Shown here in pieces: positions 37,329-45,833 of a stretch of DNA of 64,000 nucleotides (position 1 is the stretch's first letter; every line of letters starts with the position of its first letter). Source of the stretch: Hansschlegelia quercus. Its GTDB lineage: Bacteria; Pseudomonadota; Alphaproteobacteria; Rhizobiales; Methylopilaceae. The notes beneath the pieces are model-generated. The model did no database searches and was not told where the DNA came from. It saw nothing but the letters and a program-made list of their open reading frames with translations. Location: contig NZ_SIUB01000005.1 in the NCBI RefSeq assembly GCF_004310425.1, forward strand, positions 1 to 64,000, in the 5' to 3' direction. Both the position numbers and the translations under genes were made by a program.

Positions 37329-38180
37329 TCACCAAGGGTCCGTCACCTCCGGCGCCGCCAGGCCGCGCTCCTTGCGCGCTTCGCGCTGCTGGGCGAACAG
37401 CTTCTTCACATAGGCGCCGGGATCGTCGGGCAGGGTCTCCAGCCACTGGCGGGAGGCGTAGACCGTCGTCGTCAGCACCACGTCGCTGCGCAGCGCGGGC
37501 TGCTCGTAGGGCTTGGCCACATTCGTGTTGCTGTCGCCGGTGCGGCCGATGCCCGCCGACGAGCCGATCGAACCGCTCGCCTGCTTGCTCTTGTTCGGGT
37601 CGTTGGTCGGGTTCGCCCGGCCGGTGCGCAGCACTTTGCTCGGTCCCGCCGAATTGGCCTCGCGGCCGGAATCGCGGTCGCCGGCCGCGCCAAGGCCCGT
37701 CGAGCTGATCTCGTTCTCGGCGTCGCTCGGGGCTTCGCCGCCGCGCTTGTTCTGGTTTGCGCTGGCGTTCGCCGGGTTCTTCGCATCGGCGCCGGGCGTC
37801 GGCACCTTGGCGAGCATGGCCTCGACGACGGCCAGATTGTAGCGCGCGTCCTCGTCGTTCGGGTCGCGCTCGAGCGCATCGTCGAAGGCTTCGGACGCTT
37901 CCTTGAGCCGGCCTTCGCGCGCCAGCGCCGTGCCGAGATCATAGAGCCGGCCGGGAAACTCGTCCTCACGGAAGGCGGCCGATGCTTGCGGATAACGCCC
38001 GGCCTCGTAATGCGCGACGCCCCGCCAGGCCGGCCCGCCGATCAGCAGCGCCGCGACGCGCGGAGAACCGGCCTCGTAGGCCACATGCGCAAGCCGCCCG
38101 CGGCCGTCAGTGAAGCCGAGCGCGGCGACGATCAGGAGGACGACGAAGGCGATGCGAAGCACGATGCTTGTTCCAGCCAC
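37329..38180 (-). CDS. TPR protein of the BatE/aerotolerance type
   Basis: 283 aa from GTG 38180, which has AGAGG 5 bases upstream (a TTG at 38198 is the other option). One N-terminal membrane helix, a TPR region (residues 55-115) with the motif DARYNLAVV, then a low-complexity Asn/Gly/Ser-rich stretch and a C-terminal block with VYASRQWLETLPDDPGAYVKK. Such TPR proteins normally follow VWA genes in Bat operons; here no VWA gene is adjacent. It resembles MxaK of this window in the DARYNL motif. Convergent with the ABC exporter genes. Confidence 0.75.
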   Translation of the reverse strand: MAGTSIVLRIAFVVLLIVAALGFTDGRGRLAHVAYEAGSPRVAALLIGGPAWRGVAHYEAGRYPQASAAFREDEFPGRLYDLGTALAREGRLKEASEAFDDALERDPNDEDARYNLAVVEAMLAKVPTPGADAKNPANASANQNKRGGEAPSDAENEISSTGLGAAGDRDSGREANSAGPSKVLRTGRANPTNDPNKSKQASGSIGSSAGIGRTGDSNTNVAKPYEQPALRSDVVLTTTVYASRQWLETLPDDPGAYVKKLFAQQREARKERGLAAPEVTDPW

Positions 38181-38244
38181 GGTCGCCTCTTGGCCCAAGA
38201 TGCCGGGCGCCGCATTGTCTGGCGATCTTCACCGGGCAGCTTCG

Positions 38245-38427
38245 ATGATGCAATGGGCGCGACGCGCGGGCGTACTGGTCGGAGCGCTGCTCCTGATGGC
38301 GCTGATCGGCGGCGTCGCCACGATCCTCATGCGCACGTCGCCCGGGATCCATCCCGCCTGGTTCTTCGTCGGCTCCGGCGTCATCTACACGATGCTCGTG
38401 CTGCTCGCCCTGCACCGCTTCGGCTGA
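38245..38427 (+). CDS. Small two-helix membrane protein
   Basis: 60 aa from the first of two tandem ATGs. Two hydrophobic segments, residues 9-30 (VLVGALLLMALIGGVATILM) and 38-57 (FFVGSGVIYTMLVLLAL), form a helical hairpin. No strong ribosome site and no known family. It lies head to head with the TPR gene and tail to tail with the flavin reductase gene. Confidence 0.5.
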   Translation: MMQWARRAGVLVGALLLMALIGGVATILMRTSPGIHPAWFFVGSGVIYTMLVLLALHRFG

Positions 38428-38431
38428 AGCG

Positions 38432-39169
38432 TCAGCCGCCGTAGCGCTCGGTCCGGATGATCTTGGAGTCGAGGCCAGCTTCGATGAAGGCCGAGGTCGC
38501 GGCCTCGACGAAGGCGTTCGATCCACAGACGAAGGCGAAGGTCGGCGGCGAAGGGAGCCGCGCCAATGCGGCGGCGGCCAGCGCCTGATCGATTCGCCCG
38601 CCATGGTCGCGGTCGCGCCGCACCGCCTCCCGCGACAAAGCGAAGACGAGTTCGAAGCCGTCCGTCCGCGCCTCCAGAGCCAGAAGTTCGTCGCGGAACA
38701 GGATGTTGTCCCAGCCTCGCGCGGCGAGCACCAGCAATGCGGGCACGGCCGAGCCTTGGCCTGCGCGCTCGCGGATCATCGCCATCAGCGGCGCAACGCC
38801 GGAGCCCGCGCCGATCAGCAGCAGCGGCCCGCCATCATCGGAATCCCAGACGAAGTGCCCCCCGATCGGTCCGCGCAGCTCAATTGCGTCGCCGACCTCG
38901 GCGGCCTCATGGAAAAAAGACGACACCTCGCCGTCGTCGAGCCGCTCGATGGCGAGCTCGATCGTCCCGTCAGCCGACGGCGCAGAGGCGATCGAATAGC
39001 TCCGCCGGGCCTGGTAGCCGTCGGGCGCGGTGAGCCTGAGATCGACATGCTGCCCAGGGCGGAACCGGAACGGCGTTTCGGGCGCAAACGTGAAGCTCTT
39101 GACCCGTGGCGTCAGGTCCGAGATCGCGCTGATCGTAGCCCGCTCCCAGGGCGAAGGGCTAGCGCTCAC
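38432..39169 (-). CDS. FAD/NAD(P)-binding ferredoxin-reductase-type protein
   Basis: 245 aa from GTG 39169, overlapping the preceding gene by 4 nt. FAD site RRSYSIASAP (about residue 57), NAD(P) site LLIGAGSGVAPLMAM (about 115), C-terminal FVCGSNAFVEA. There is no 2Fe-2S domain. It is the likely electron donor of the coupled sulfite-oxidase-like protein. Cytoplasmic, since no signal peptide is seen. Confidence 0.88.
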   Translation of the reverse strand: MSASPSPWERATISAISDLTPRVKSFTFAPETPFRFRPGQHVDLRLTAPDGYQARRSYSIASAPSADGTIELAIERLDDGEVSSFFHEAAEVGDAIELRGPIGGHFVWDSDDGGPLLLIGAGSGVAPLMAMIRERAGQGSAVPALLVLAARGWDNILFRDELLALEARTDGFELVFALSREAVRRDRDHGGRIDQALAAAALARLPSPPTFAFVCGSNAFVEAATSAFIEAGLDSKIIRTERYGG

Positions 39170-39774
39170 GGGTCGTCGTGGTAGCGCTGCTCGCGCCAGG
39201 GATCGCCAACCATGTGGTAGCCGCGGAGCTCCCAGAAGCCGGCCGTGTCGACCTCTGTGAACTGCAGTCCGCTGACCCACTTCGCGGACTTCCAGAGATA
39301 GAGATGCGGCACCAGCAGCCTCGCCGGGCCGCCATGGTCCGGCGTCAGCGGCTTGCCGTCATAGGTGGTGGCGATCATCGCCTTCGATCCCGCGAGATCA
39401 GCGGTCGGCACGTTTGTGGAATAGCCGTCGAAGCCGTGCGCGAGCACGAAGGGCGTCGCGGCCTCCATCCCCGCCGCTGCGAGCAGATCGTCGATCGTCA
39501 CGCCCTCCCATTTGGTGTCGAGCTTCGACCACGTGGTGACGCAATGGATGTCGCGGGTGAACGCCGTCTTCGGCAGGGCGTCGAACGTCTTCCAATCCCA
39601 GGCGAACACCGGCCGTGGCCCGACTTTGAGCGTGAACTTCCAGTCCTCGAGCTTGATCCGCGGCGTGGGGCCAGCGGAGAGGACTGGGAAGTCCGTCGTC
39701 AGCGCCTGGCCCGGAGGGGTGCGCGCGGCGTGGTCTTCGGGTGTCCGCCGTCCGATGAAGCCGCGGGTCGCCAT
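39166..39774 (-). CDS. Molybdopterin-dependent oxidoreductase, sulfite oxidase family
   Basis: 202 aa. Sulfite-oxidase molybdopterin fold with the Mo-ligand Cys in DIHCVTTWSKLD (about residue 78), followed by WEGVTIDDLL and PDHGGPARLLVPHLYLWKSAKW. ATG at 39774 has AGGA 9 bases upstream. No Tat or Sec signal, unlike MsrP. It lacks the heme and dimerisation domains. Paired with the overlapping reductase gene, it may form a soluble NAD(P)H-linked reductase. Substrate unknown. Confidence 0.87.
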   Translation of the reverse strand: MATRGFIGRRTPEDHAARTPPGQALTTDFPVLSAGPTPRIKLEDWKFTLKVGPRPVFAWDWKTFDALPKTAFTRDIHCVTTWSKLDTKWEGVTIDDLLAAAGMEAATPFVLAHGFDGYSTNVPTADLAGSKAMIATTYDGKPLTPDHGGPARLLVPHLYLWKSAKWVSGLQFTEVDTAGFWELRGYHMVGDPWREQRYHDDP

Positions 39775-39943
39775 GGGGGTTCGTCCTGGTGATGAGCGCA
39801 GAGTAGCGGGGGCGCGAGAAGAGGCGCAAGCGGGACGCGGCGACGATGACGGGGCCGGGGCCAACCAGCTGATCGCACCCTTGACGTGGCGAATTGTTCG
39901 CGAGTAAACATTTACTCACATACTTGAACGCGAGATTTCGGCC

Positions 39944-42900
39944 ATGTTCGAACTGCTCCGCTCCCGCCGCTTCGCGCCGCTGTTCGGCTGCCAGCTGTTC
40001 GCCGCGTTCAACGACAATTTCATCAAGAACGCGCTTGTCATCCTGCTGCTGTTCCGGCTTGGCGGGACAAGCGGGCCGATGCTGGTGACGCTGGCGGGGG
40101 GCATGTTCATCCTGCCGTTCTTCCTGCTCTCGGCGCTCGGCGGCGAGCTCGCCGACCGCTACGACAAGGCCCGCGTCGCGCGTTGGACCAAAGCCGGTGA
40201 GATCGGCGTCGCGATCATCGCTTCGATCGGTTTCCTGATCCCATCCGCCTTCCTGCTGTTCGTCGCGCTGTTCCTCACGGGCGTGCTGTCCTCCCTGTTC
40301 GGGCCCGTGAAGTACGGCATCCTGCCCGATCATCTCCGCCGCGAGGAGCTCGTCGCCGGCAACGCGCTGATCGAGACCGCGACCTTCATCGCCATCCTCG
40401 CCGGCACGGTCGGCGGCGGCATCATGGTCGCGGAGGCGAGCCCCTGGGCAGTCGCGGGGGTGACCATCGCGATCTCTCTCCTCGCCTTCCTCAGCGCTTG
40501 CGCTATCCCGCCGACCGGCGAAAGCGCGCCAGGCCTGAAGATCGAGCGCAACATCTTCAAGAGCGCGTTCGGGCTGCTTAAGGACCTTAAGCGTCAGCCG
40601 CGCCAATGGATCGCGGCGATCGCCGTGAGCTGCTTCTGGCTTACCGGCGGCATCATCCTCGCGCTCGTGCCGCAGCTGGTGAAGACCTCAATCGGCGGCG
40701 CGGAGAGCGTCGTCACCCTGTTCCTGATCGTCTTCACCGTCGGCATCGCGCTTGGCTCGCTGCTCGCGGCAAGGCTCAGCGAACGTCGCGTGCTGCTCGC
40801 GCTGACCCCGATCGCCGGCGTGATCGTCGGCCTGTTCGCGCTCGACCTCGCCTTCGCGACCTACGGTCTGATCCCGGCGGAGCCTGCGATCGGCTGGAGC
40901 GAATTCCTGCGCGGCCCCGGCGACCTCCGCATCGCCATCGACCTCATGGGCATGGCGGCCGCCGGCGGGCTGTTCGTCGTGCCGGTGTTCGCCTTCCTGC
41001 AGGGCGAAGCGGACGAGGACCGCCGCGCCCGCGTGATCGCCGCGAACAACGTCCTCAACGCCGCCTTCATGGTCGCCGGCGCCGTAGCGCTGATCGCGCT
41101 GCAGGCAGCGGGCCTCTCGACGTCCACGCTGATCGGCCTGCTGGGCTTGGCCTCGCTGATCGGCGCACCCTTCCTCGGCCGCGCGCTGCCGGGCTCGATC
41201 GCCCGGGACATCGCGCATCTGATCGCGACGCTGATCTTCCGCGTCGAAGTCCGCGGCATGGAGAACCTCGACAAGGTCGGGCCACGCGCCGTGATCGCGG
41301 TCAATCACGTCAGCCTGCTCGACGCGCCGCTGATCATGTCGCTGATGACCAATGACCCGGTCTTCGCGATCAACAGCGGCATGGCCGAACGCTGGTGGGT
41401 GAAGCCGTTCATGCGCCTCGTGCGGGCTTTCCCGATGGACCCCGCGAAGCCGCTCGCGACGCGCGCGCTCATCAACCTCGTGAAATCCGACGAGCGGCTG
41501 GTGATTTTCCCGGAGGGACGGATCACCGTCACCGGCTCGCTGATGAAGGTCTATGACGGCGCGGGGCTGATCGCGGTGCGCGGCGACGCGCCGGTCGTGC
41601 CGGTGCGGATCGAGGGGCTCGACCGCTCGCCATTCTCCTATCTGCTGCCCTCCCAAGTCCGGAAACGCTGGTTTCCGAAGGTGATCGTCACGGTGCTGCC
41701 GCCGGAGCGGCTGGAGATCGACCCCGCCCTTGTCGGCCGCAAGCGCAGGCAGGCCGCGGGCGCGGCGCTGACCGCGCTCATGGAGCGCATGCTGTTTGCG
41801 ACCACCAACGCCGACCGCACGATCCACCAGGCGACAGTCGCGGCGGCGCGGTCGGAAGGGTTCGGCCGTCCGGCGGTGGAGGATCCGTTCGGGACTAAGC
41901 TCACCTATCGCCGGCTGCTGGCGGCCGCCGCCGCGCTCGACGCCAAGATCGACCCGCTGACGAAGCCAGGCGAGGCCGTTGTCGTCTTCCTGCCAAACGC
42001 GGCGGGCGTCGCCGTCGCCTTCCTCGCGCTTCATCGCGGCGGGCGCGTTCCGGCGATGCTGAACTACACGGCGGGCCCGGCGAACCTCGTCGCCGCCTGC
42101 CGCGCGGCGCAGATCGCGACCGTGCTGACGTCACGCGCCTTCATCGAGAAAGGCCGACTGCAGCGCGAGGAGGCGGCGCTCAAGGAGGCGGTGGAGCTCG
42201 TCTATCTCGAGGACGTCCGCGCGACAATCGGGACGCTCGACCGTCTTCGCGGACTTCTTCTCAGCGGCCGGGCCGTCGGCGGCGATCCCGACGCGCCCGC
42301 CGCGATCCTGTTTACCTCGGGCTCGGAGGGCGCGCCTAAGGGCGTCGTGCTCAGCCATCGCAATCTGCTGTCGAACGTCGCGCAGGTGGCCGCCAGGATC
42401 GATTTCGGCCCAGCCGACTTTATCTTCAACGTGCTGCCGGTGTTCCACGCCTTCGGGCTGACAGGCGGCCTGTTGCTGCCGATGGTCTCGGGCGTCAGGA
42501 CCCTGCTCTATCCCTCTCCGCTGCACTACCGGCAGGTGCCGGAGTTGCTCTACGGCCTGAACGCCACCGTGCTGTTCGGCACGGACACTTTCCTCGCGGG
42601 CTATGCGCGCTCCGCGCACCCTTACGACTTCCGCTCTCTTCGGCTCGTGGTCGCGGGCGCCGAGGCCGTGAAGCCGGAGACGCGACGGGTCTGGAGCGAG
42701 AAGTTCGGCCTGAGGATTCTGGAGGGCTACGGCGTCACCGAGGCGAGCCCGGTCGTCGCGGTCAACACGCCAATGTTCAACCAGCCGGGCTCCGTCGGCC
42801 AGCTTCTGCCCGGCGTGGCGCACCGGCTCGATCCGGTCGAAGGCGTCGCTGAGGGCGGCCGGCTCGCGATCAGCGGCCCGAACGTTATGCTCGGCTATCT

Positions 42901-43327
42901 CCGAACGGACAATCCCGGCGTGCTGGAGCCGCCGCCCGGTGGCTGGCACGACACCGGCGACATCGTCACGCTCGACGGTGGCGGCTTCGTCCGCATCAAG
43001 GGCCGCGCCAAGCGCTTCGCCAAGCTCGCGGGCGAGATGGTCTCGCTCGGGGTCGTCGAAGAGGCGGTCGGACGCGTCTGGCCGGATGAGGCGCACGCCG
43101 CGATCGCTGTTCCCGACGAGCGCAAGGGGGAGCGTGTGGTGCTGCTCACCACCCGCCCGCAGCCCGACCGCGGCGAGTTGCGCGCCGCGATGCGCGATGC
43201 GGGTCTCCCCGACCTTGCGGTCCCCGCCGAGATCCGCGTCGTCGAGGCGATCCCGCTGCTGGGCTCTGGCAAGACCGATTACGTCACGATCGCCCGCCTT
43301 GTGGTCGGCGAGGAGAAGGCGGCGTGA
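39944..43327 (+). CDS. aas: Acyl-[ACP]-phospholipid acyltransferase with fused LplT-type transporter
   Basis: 1127 aa, three domains. Residues 1-405: MFS transporter like LplT (FAAFNDNFIKN, GGELADRYDKA), importing lysophospholipid. Residues 420-610: PlsC-type acyltransferase with NHVSLLDAPL (HX4D) and FPEGRITVTG. Residues 650-1127: AMP-forming acyl-ACP synthetase with LFTSGSEGAPKG and GYGVTEASPV. Together they take up lyso-phosphatidylethanolamine, activate a fatty acid and re-acylate the lipid at the inner membrane. The fusion of all three is common in proteobacteria. Overlaps the TetR gene by 4 nt. Confidence 0.93.
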   Translation: MFELLRSRRFAPLFGCQLFAAFNDNFIKNALVILLLFRLGGTSGPMLVTLAGGMFILPFFLLSALGGELADRYDKARVARWTKAGEIGVAIIASIGFLIPSAFLLFVALFLTGVLSSLFGPVKYGILPDHLRREELVAGNALIETATFIAILAGTVGGGIMVAEASPWAVAGVTIAISLLAFLSACAIPPTGESAPGLKIERNIFKSAFGLLKDLKRQPRQWIAAIAVSCFWLTGGIILALVPQLVKTSIGGAESVVTLFLIVFTVGIALGSLLAARLSERRVLLALTPIAGVIVGLFALDLAFATYGLIPAEPAIGWSEFLRGPGDLRIAIDLMGMAAAGGLFVVPVFAFLQGEADEDRRARVIAANNVLNAAFMVAGAVALIALQAAGLSTSTLIGLLGLASLIGAPFLGRALPGSIARDIAHLIATLIFRVEVRGMENLDKVGPRAVIAVNHVSLLDAPLIMSLMTNDPVFAINSGMAERWWVKPFMRLVRAFPMDPAKPLATRALINLVKSDERLVIFPEGRITVTGSLMKVYDGAGLIAVRGDAPVVPVRIEGLDRSPFSYLLPSQVRKRWFPKVIVTVLPPERLEIDPALVGRKRRQAAGAALTALMERMLFATTNADRTIHQATVAAARSEGFGRPAVEDPFGTKLTYRRLLAAAAALDAKIDPLTKPGEAVVVFLPNAAGVAVAFLALHRGGRVPAMLNYTAGPANLVAACRAAQIATVLTSRAFIEKGRLQREEAALKEAVELVYLEDVRATIGTLDRLRGLLLSGRAVGGDPDAPAAILFTSGSEGAPKGVVLSHRNLLSNVAQVAARIDFGPADFIFNVLPVFHAFGLTGGLLLPMVSGVRTLLYPSPLHYRQVPELLYGLNATVLFGTDTFLAGYARSAHPYDFRSLRLVVAGAEAVKPETRRVWSEKFGLRILEGYGVTEASPVVAVNTPMFNQPGSVGQLLPGVAHRLDPVEGVAEGGRLAISGPNVMLGYLRTDNPGVLEPPPGGWHDTGDIVTLDGGGFVRIKGRAKRFAKLAGEMVSLGVVEEAVGRVWPDEAHAAIAVPDERKGERVVLLTTRPQPDRGELRAAMRDAGLPDLAVPAEIRVVEAIPLLGSGKTDYVTIARLVVGEEKAA

Positions 43328-43905
43328 GGTCGGCGTCCGCCTCCGCGGACACGCGCGGCCGCATCGAGGCGGCGGCGATCCGGCTGTTCGCGGCGCGCGG
43401 CGTGGCCGGCACGTCGATCCGCGACATCGCCCAGGCGGTCGGCGTCACCGAGGGCGCGCTCTACCGGCACTTCGCCTCAAAGGAGGAGTTCGCCCGCGCG
43501 CTATTCCTCGACCGCTACGGCGCTCTCGCCCGTGGCGTCGAAGCCGCGCGCGCCGATCATCACGGCTTCGACGCCAGGCTGGACGCGCTGGTCGGATTCT
43601 TCGCGGACACGTTCGACGCCGATCCCGACGGCTTTGCCTATGTGCTCATCGCGCAGCACGAGCACCTGAGGGCGCTCGACCAGTTAGCCCCCGAGAACGC
43701 CGTCGCGGCGCTGGTGCGGGTGTTCGAGGAGGCGATGGCGGAAGGCGAGATCCCTGCGAGCGACCCGGTTCTCGCCGCCGCCATGGCGCTCGGCCTCGTC
43801 GTGCAGCCCGCGATCTTCCACATTTATGGACGGCTGGATCGAGCCCCGTCCGCCTATCGCCGCGAGATCGCCGACGGGATCCGGAGGGCGGTAGGACGAG
43901 GCTGA
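43324..43905 (+). CDS. TetR-family transcriptional regulator
   Basis: 193 aa from GTG 43324. N-terminal TetR HTH: RIEAAAIRLFAARGVAGTSIRDIAQAVGVTEGALYRHF (positions 8-45 in outline), then a helical ligand domain. It is translationally coupled to the acyltransferase gene (4-nt overlap), which suggests feedback control of that gene by a lipid-related signal (inference). Confidence 0.92.
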   Translation: MRSASASADTRGRIEAAAIRLFAARGVAGTSIRDIAQAVGVTEGALYRHFASKEEFARALFLDRYGALARGVEAARADHHGFDARLDALVGFFADTFDADPDGFAYVLIAQHEHLRALDQLAPENAVAALVRVFEEAMAEGEIPASDPVLAAAMALGLVVQPAIFHIYGRLDRAPSAYRREIADGIRRAVGRG

Positions 43906-44051
43906 TTTCAGCACGTATAAGGCCTCTTCGCCTGCTTCAGAGCGCCTAACAAATCCTTACCTTCCGACCCCGATTTAGACGGACCGCCTTTCACCTTCCC
44001 TGAAAACCTTCGCTTTATGGTGGACGTGAACCTCCTCCTGGGACCGACGCC

Positions 44052-45104
44052 ATGGCCAGCGCCCGCGACGCATCCGCAATGAAGCCGCGCCTCGATTGGG
44101 TCGACGTCGCCAAGGGCATCTGCATCGTTCTCGTCGTGATGATGCACTCCACTCTTGGCGTCGAAAAAGCCGCGGGCGAAGAGGGCTTCATGCATTACGT
44201 GGTCACGTTCGCGCGGCCGTTCCGGATGCCGGACTTCTTCATGATCTCGGGGCTTTTTCTCGCGCTGGTGATCGACCGGCCTTGGCGGCTCTATCTCGAC
44301 CGCAAGGTCGTGCATTTCGCCTATTTCTACTTCCTCTGGCTCGTCATCCAGGGCGCCGCCCGCTGGCCGGCGGTGGCGATGGACGAGGGGATCGGCGAGG
44401 TCGTCCACCAGTTCCTTCTGTCGCTGGTCGACCCGTTCGGCACGCTCTGGTTCATCTATTTGCTGCCGATCTTCTTCGTGTTCGCCAAGCTCGTGAAAGG
44501 CTTGCCTCCGCTGCTGGTGCTCGCCTTCGCGGCGGGCCTGGAATCGCTTCGGGTCGAGACCGGCTGGATGGTCCCAGACGAGTTCTGCGCGCGGCTGTTC
44601 TACGTGATGCTCGGGTGGTACGGCGCGCCGCTGATCTTCGCCTTCGCCGAGAACGTGCGGCGGAGATCGGCGCTTGCGCTGACCGGCCTCGCCGCCTGGG
44701 CGTTCATTCACGCCTGGGCAGTGTTCGGCGGCCTTTCCGAACAGATCGGCGTCAGCCTCGTGCTCGGCGTCGCCGGCGCGCTCGCGATCGTCACCACGGC
44801 TGCGCTGCTGGCGGGCTCGAAGGCCTCCGAGCCGCTGCGCTATGCCGGCGAGCGCTCGATCGTCGTCTATCTCGCCTTCTTCCTGCCGATGGTGCTCGCT
44901 CGCGTCATCCTGTTGAACACGGGCGTCATCTCGGACGTCGGCGCGATTTCCGCGATCGTCACGGCGGCCGGCGTGGTCGTCCCCCTTGCTCTGCACTGGG
45001 GGATCGTGAAAACCGGCTGGGGAACCTTCCTGTTCGAACGGCCGCGCGCTTTCCGCATCGATCGGCCCAGAACTGACAACCCGCGGCTGCAGCTCGCGGA
45101 GTGA
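44052..45104 (+). CDS. Acyltransferase 3 family membrane protein
   Basis: 350 aa, about ten predicted membrane helices. The family hallmark is RLDWVDVAKGICIVLVVMMH (start) with the catalytic-type His, FRMPDFFMISGLF, and Arg-rich loops. Such proteins O-acylate surface polysaccharides or other carbohydrates. No polysaccharide genes are adjacent, so the acceptor is unknown. Confidence 0.9.
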   Translation: MASARDASAMKPRLDWVDVAKGICIVLVVMMHSTLGVEKAAGEEGFMHYVVTFARPFRMPDFFMISGLFLALVIDRPWRLYLDRKVVHFAYFYFLWLVIQGAARWPAVAMDEGIGEVVHQFLLSLVDPFGTLWFIYLLPIFFVFAKLVKGLPPLLVLAFAAGLESLRVETGWMVPDEFCARLFYVMLGWYGAPLIFAFAENVRRRSALALTGLAAWAFIHAWAVFGGLSEQIGVSLVLGVAGALAIVTTAALLAGSKASEPLRYAGERSIVVYLAFFLPMVLARVILLNTGVISDVGAISAIVTAAGVVVPLALHWGIVKTGWGTFLFERPRAFRIDRPRTDNPRLQLAE

Positions 45105-45249
45105 CACGCCCCGTGCGTTCACGGTGGCGCGACCAGACGCCGCAATCAGGCTTTGTAACTAGAAAAAGTTTAGGTAGCGCGGGATGACGCTTGGTATGAA
45201 AGCGCCACGTAATGTTGCGTGCGCCTCGTGCGGGTAGGGAGAAACAAAC

Positions 45250-45642
45250 ATGAAGATCCACGGCCTTCTTGCAGCCGCCGCGTTCAGCGCTGCGGCCTTC
45301 GCGGGCTCCGCTTCCGCGGCTGAAGGGCCCTTCACTCAGGACCAGCTCACCAAGGGCACGTCCGAGTACAACACGCATTGCCGCACGTGCCACGCCGCCA
45401 AGGGCAAGGGCGCGCTCGGGCCCGCGCTGATGGGCGACACCTTCAAAGGCCGCTTCGGGGGTCAGTCGGTCACCGACGTGAGCACCTGGATCCACGCCAA
45501 CATGCCGCAGACGGCGCCGGGCTCGCTCACCGACGATCAGCTCTACCCGATCGTCTCCTACATTCTCTCGCTGAACGGCTACACGCCCGGCCAGACGCCG
45601 CTGACGGCCGATAGCGGCAAGTCGGTCACCATCGAGAAGTGA
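45250..45642 (+). CDS. Periplasmic cytochrome c
   Basis: 130 aa. Signal peptide to residue 23 (ASA-AE), heme site CRTCH near residue 46, and a probable Met ligand in ANMPQTAPGS near residue 93. A class I mono-heme cytochrome with a C-terminal extension (TPLTADSGKS). GGGAG lies 8 bases before the ATG. Monocistronic; an upstream AT-rich stretch (45165-45180) may hold its promoter. Role probably in respiration with the methanol or aldehyde oxidation systems (inference). Confidence 0.92.
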   Translation: MKIHGLLAAAAFSAAAFAGSASAAEGPFTQDQLTKGTSEYNTHCRTCHAAKGKGALGPALMGDTFKGRFGGQSVTDVSTWIHANMPQTAPGSLTDDQLYPIVSYILSLNGYTPGQTPLTADSGKSVTIEK

Positions 45643-45645
45643 GCT

Positions 45646-45668
45646 GACGCGGGCTTCGCGCCCGCGTC
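45646..45668 (+). other. Hairpin after the cytochrome c gene
   Basis: GACGCGGGC (45646-45654) and GCCCGCGTC (45660-45668) pair perfectly, 3 bases beyond the stop. No T run; it precedes the stronger terminator at 45682. Confidence 0.5.
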
Positions 45669-45681
45669 GGTCGACAATTCC

Positions 45682-45717
45682 GCGGCGCGCCGAGCAACCG
45701 GCGCGCCGCTTTCGTTT
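45682..45717 (+). terminator. Rho-independent terminator of the cytochrome c gene
   Basis: An 11-bp perfect stem (45682-45692 with 45699-45709, loop AGCAAC) is followed by TTTCGTTT. Confidence 0.8.
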
Positions 45718-45833
45718 GCGACGCGCCGGGACTGGGTCGACGGCGCAGCCTCTCCGCCGCGGCGCCTTCCGTGAGGTTCCTTTCGGACGCCGCACCCTTA
45801 TAGTCCCCGGCCGCACCCCGATGGGACTTCCGC

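Noticed and set aside
40688-42034. 448-codon minus-strand frame
   Set aside because: Antisense to the three-domain acyltransferase gene, whose motifs are conclusive.
43908-45122. 404-codon minus-strand frame
   Set aside because: Antisense to the acyltransferase 3 gene; composition (long Arg, Glu, His, Asp runs) is typical of GC-rich shadows.
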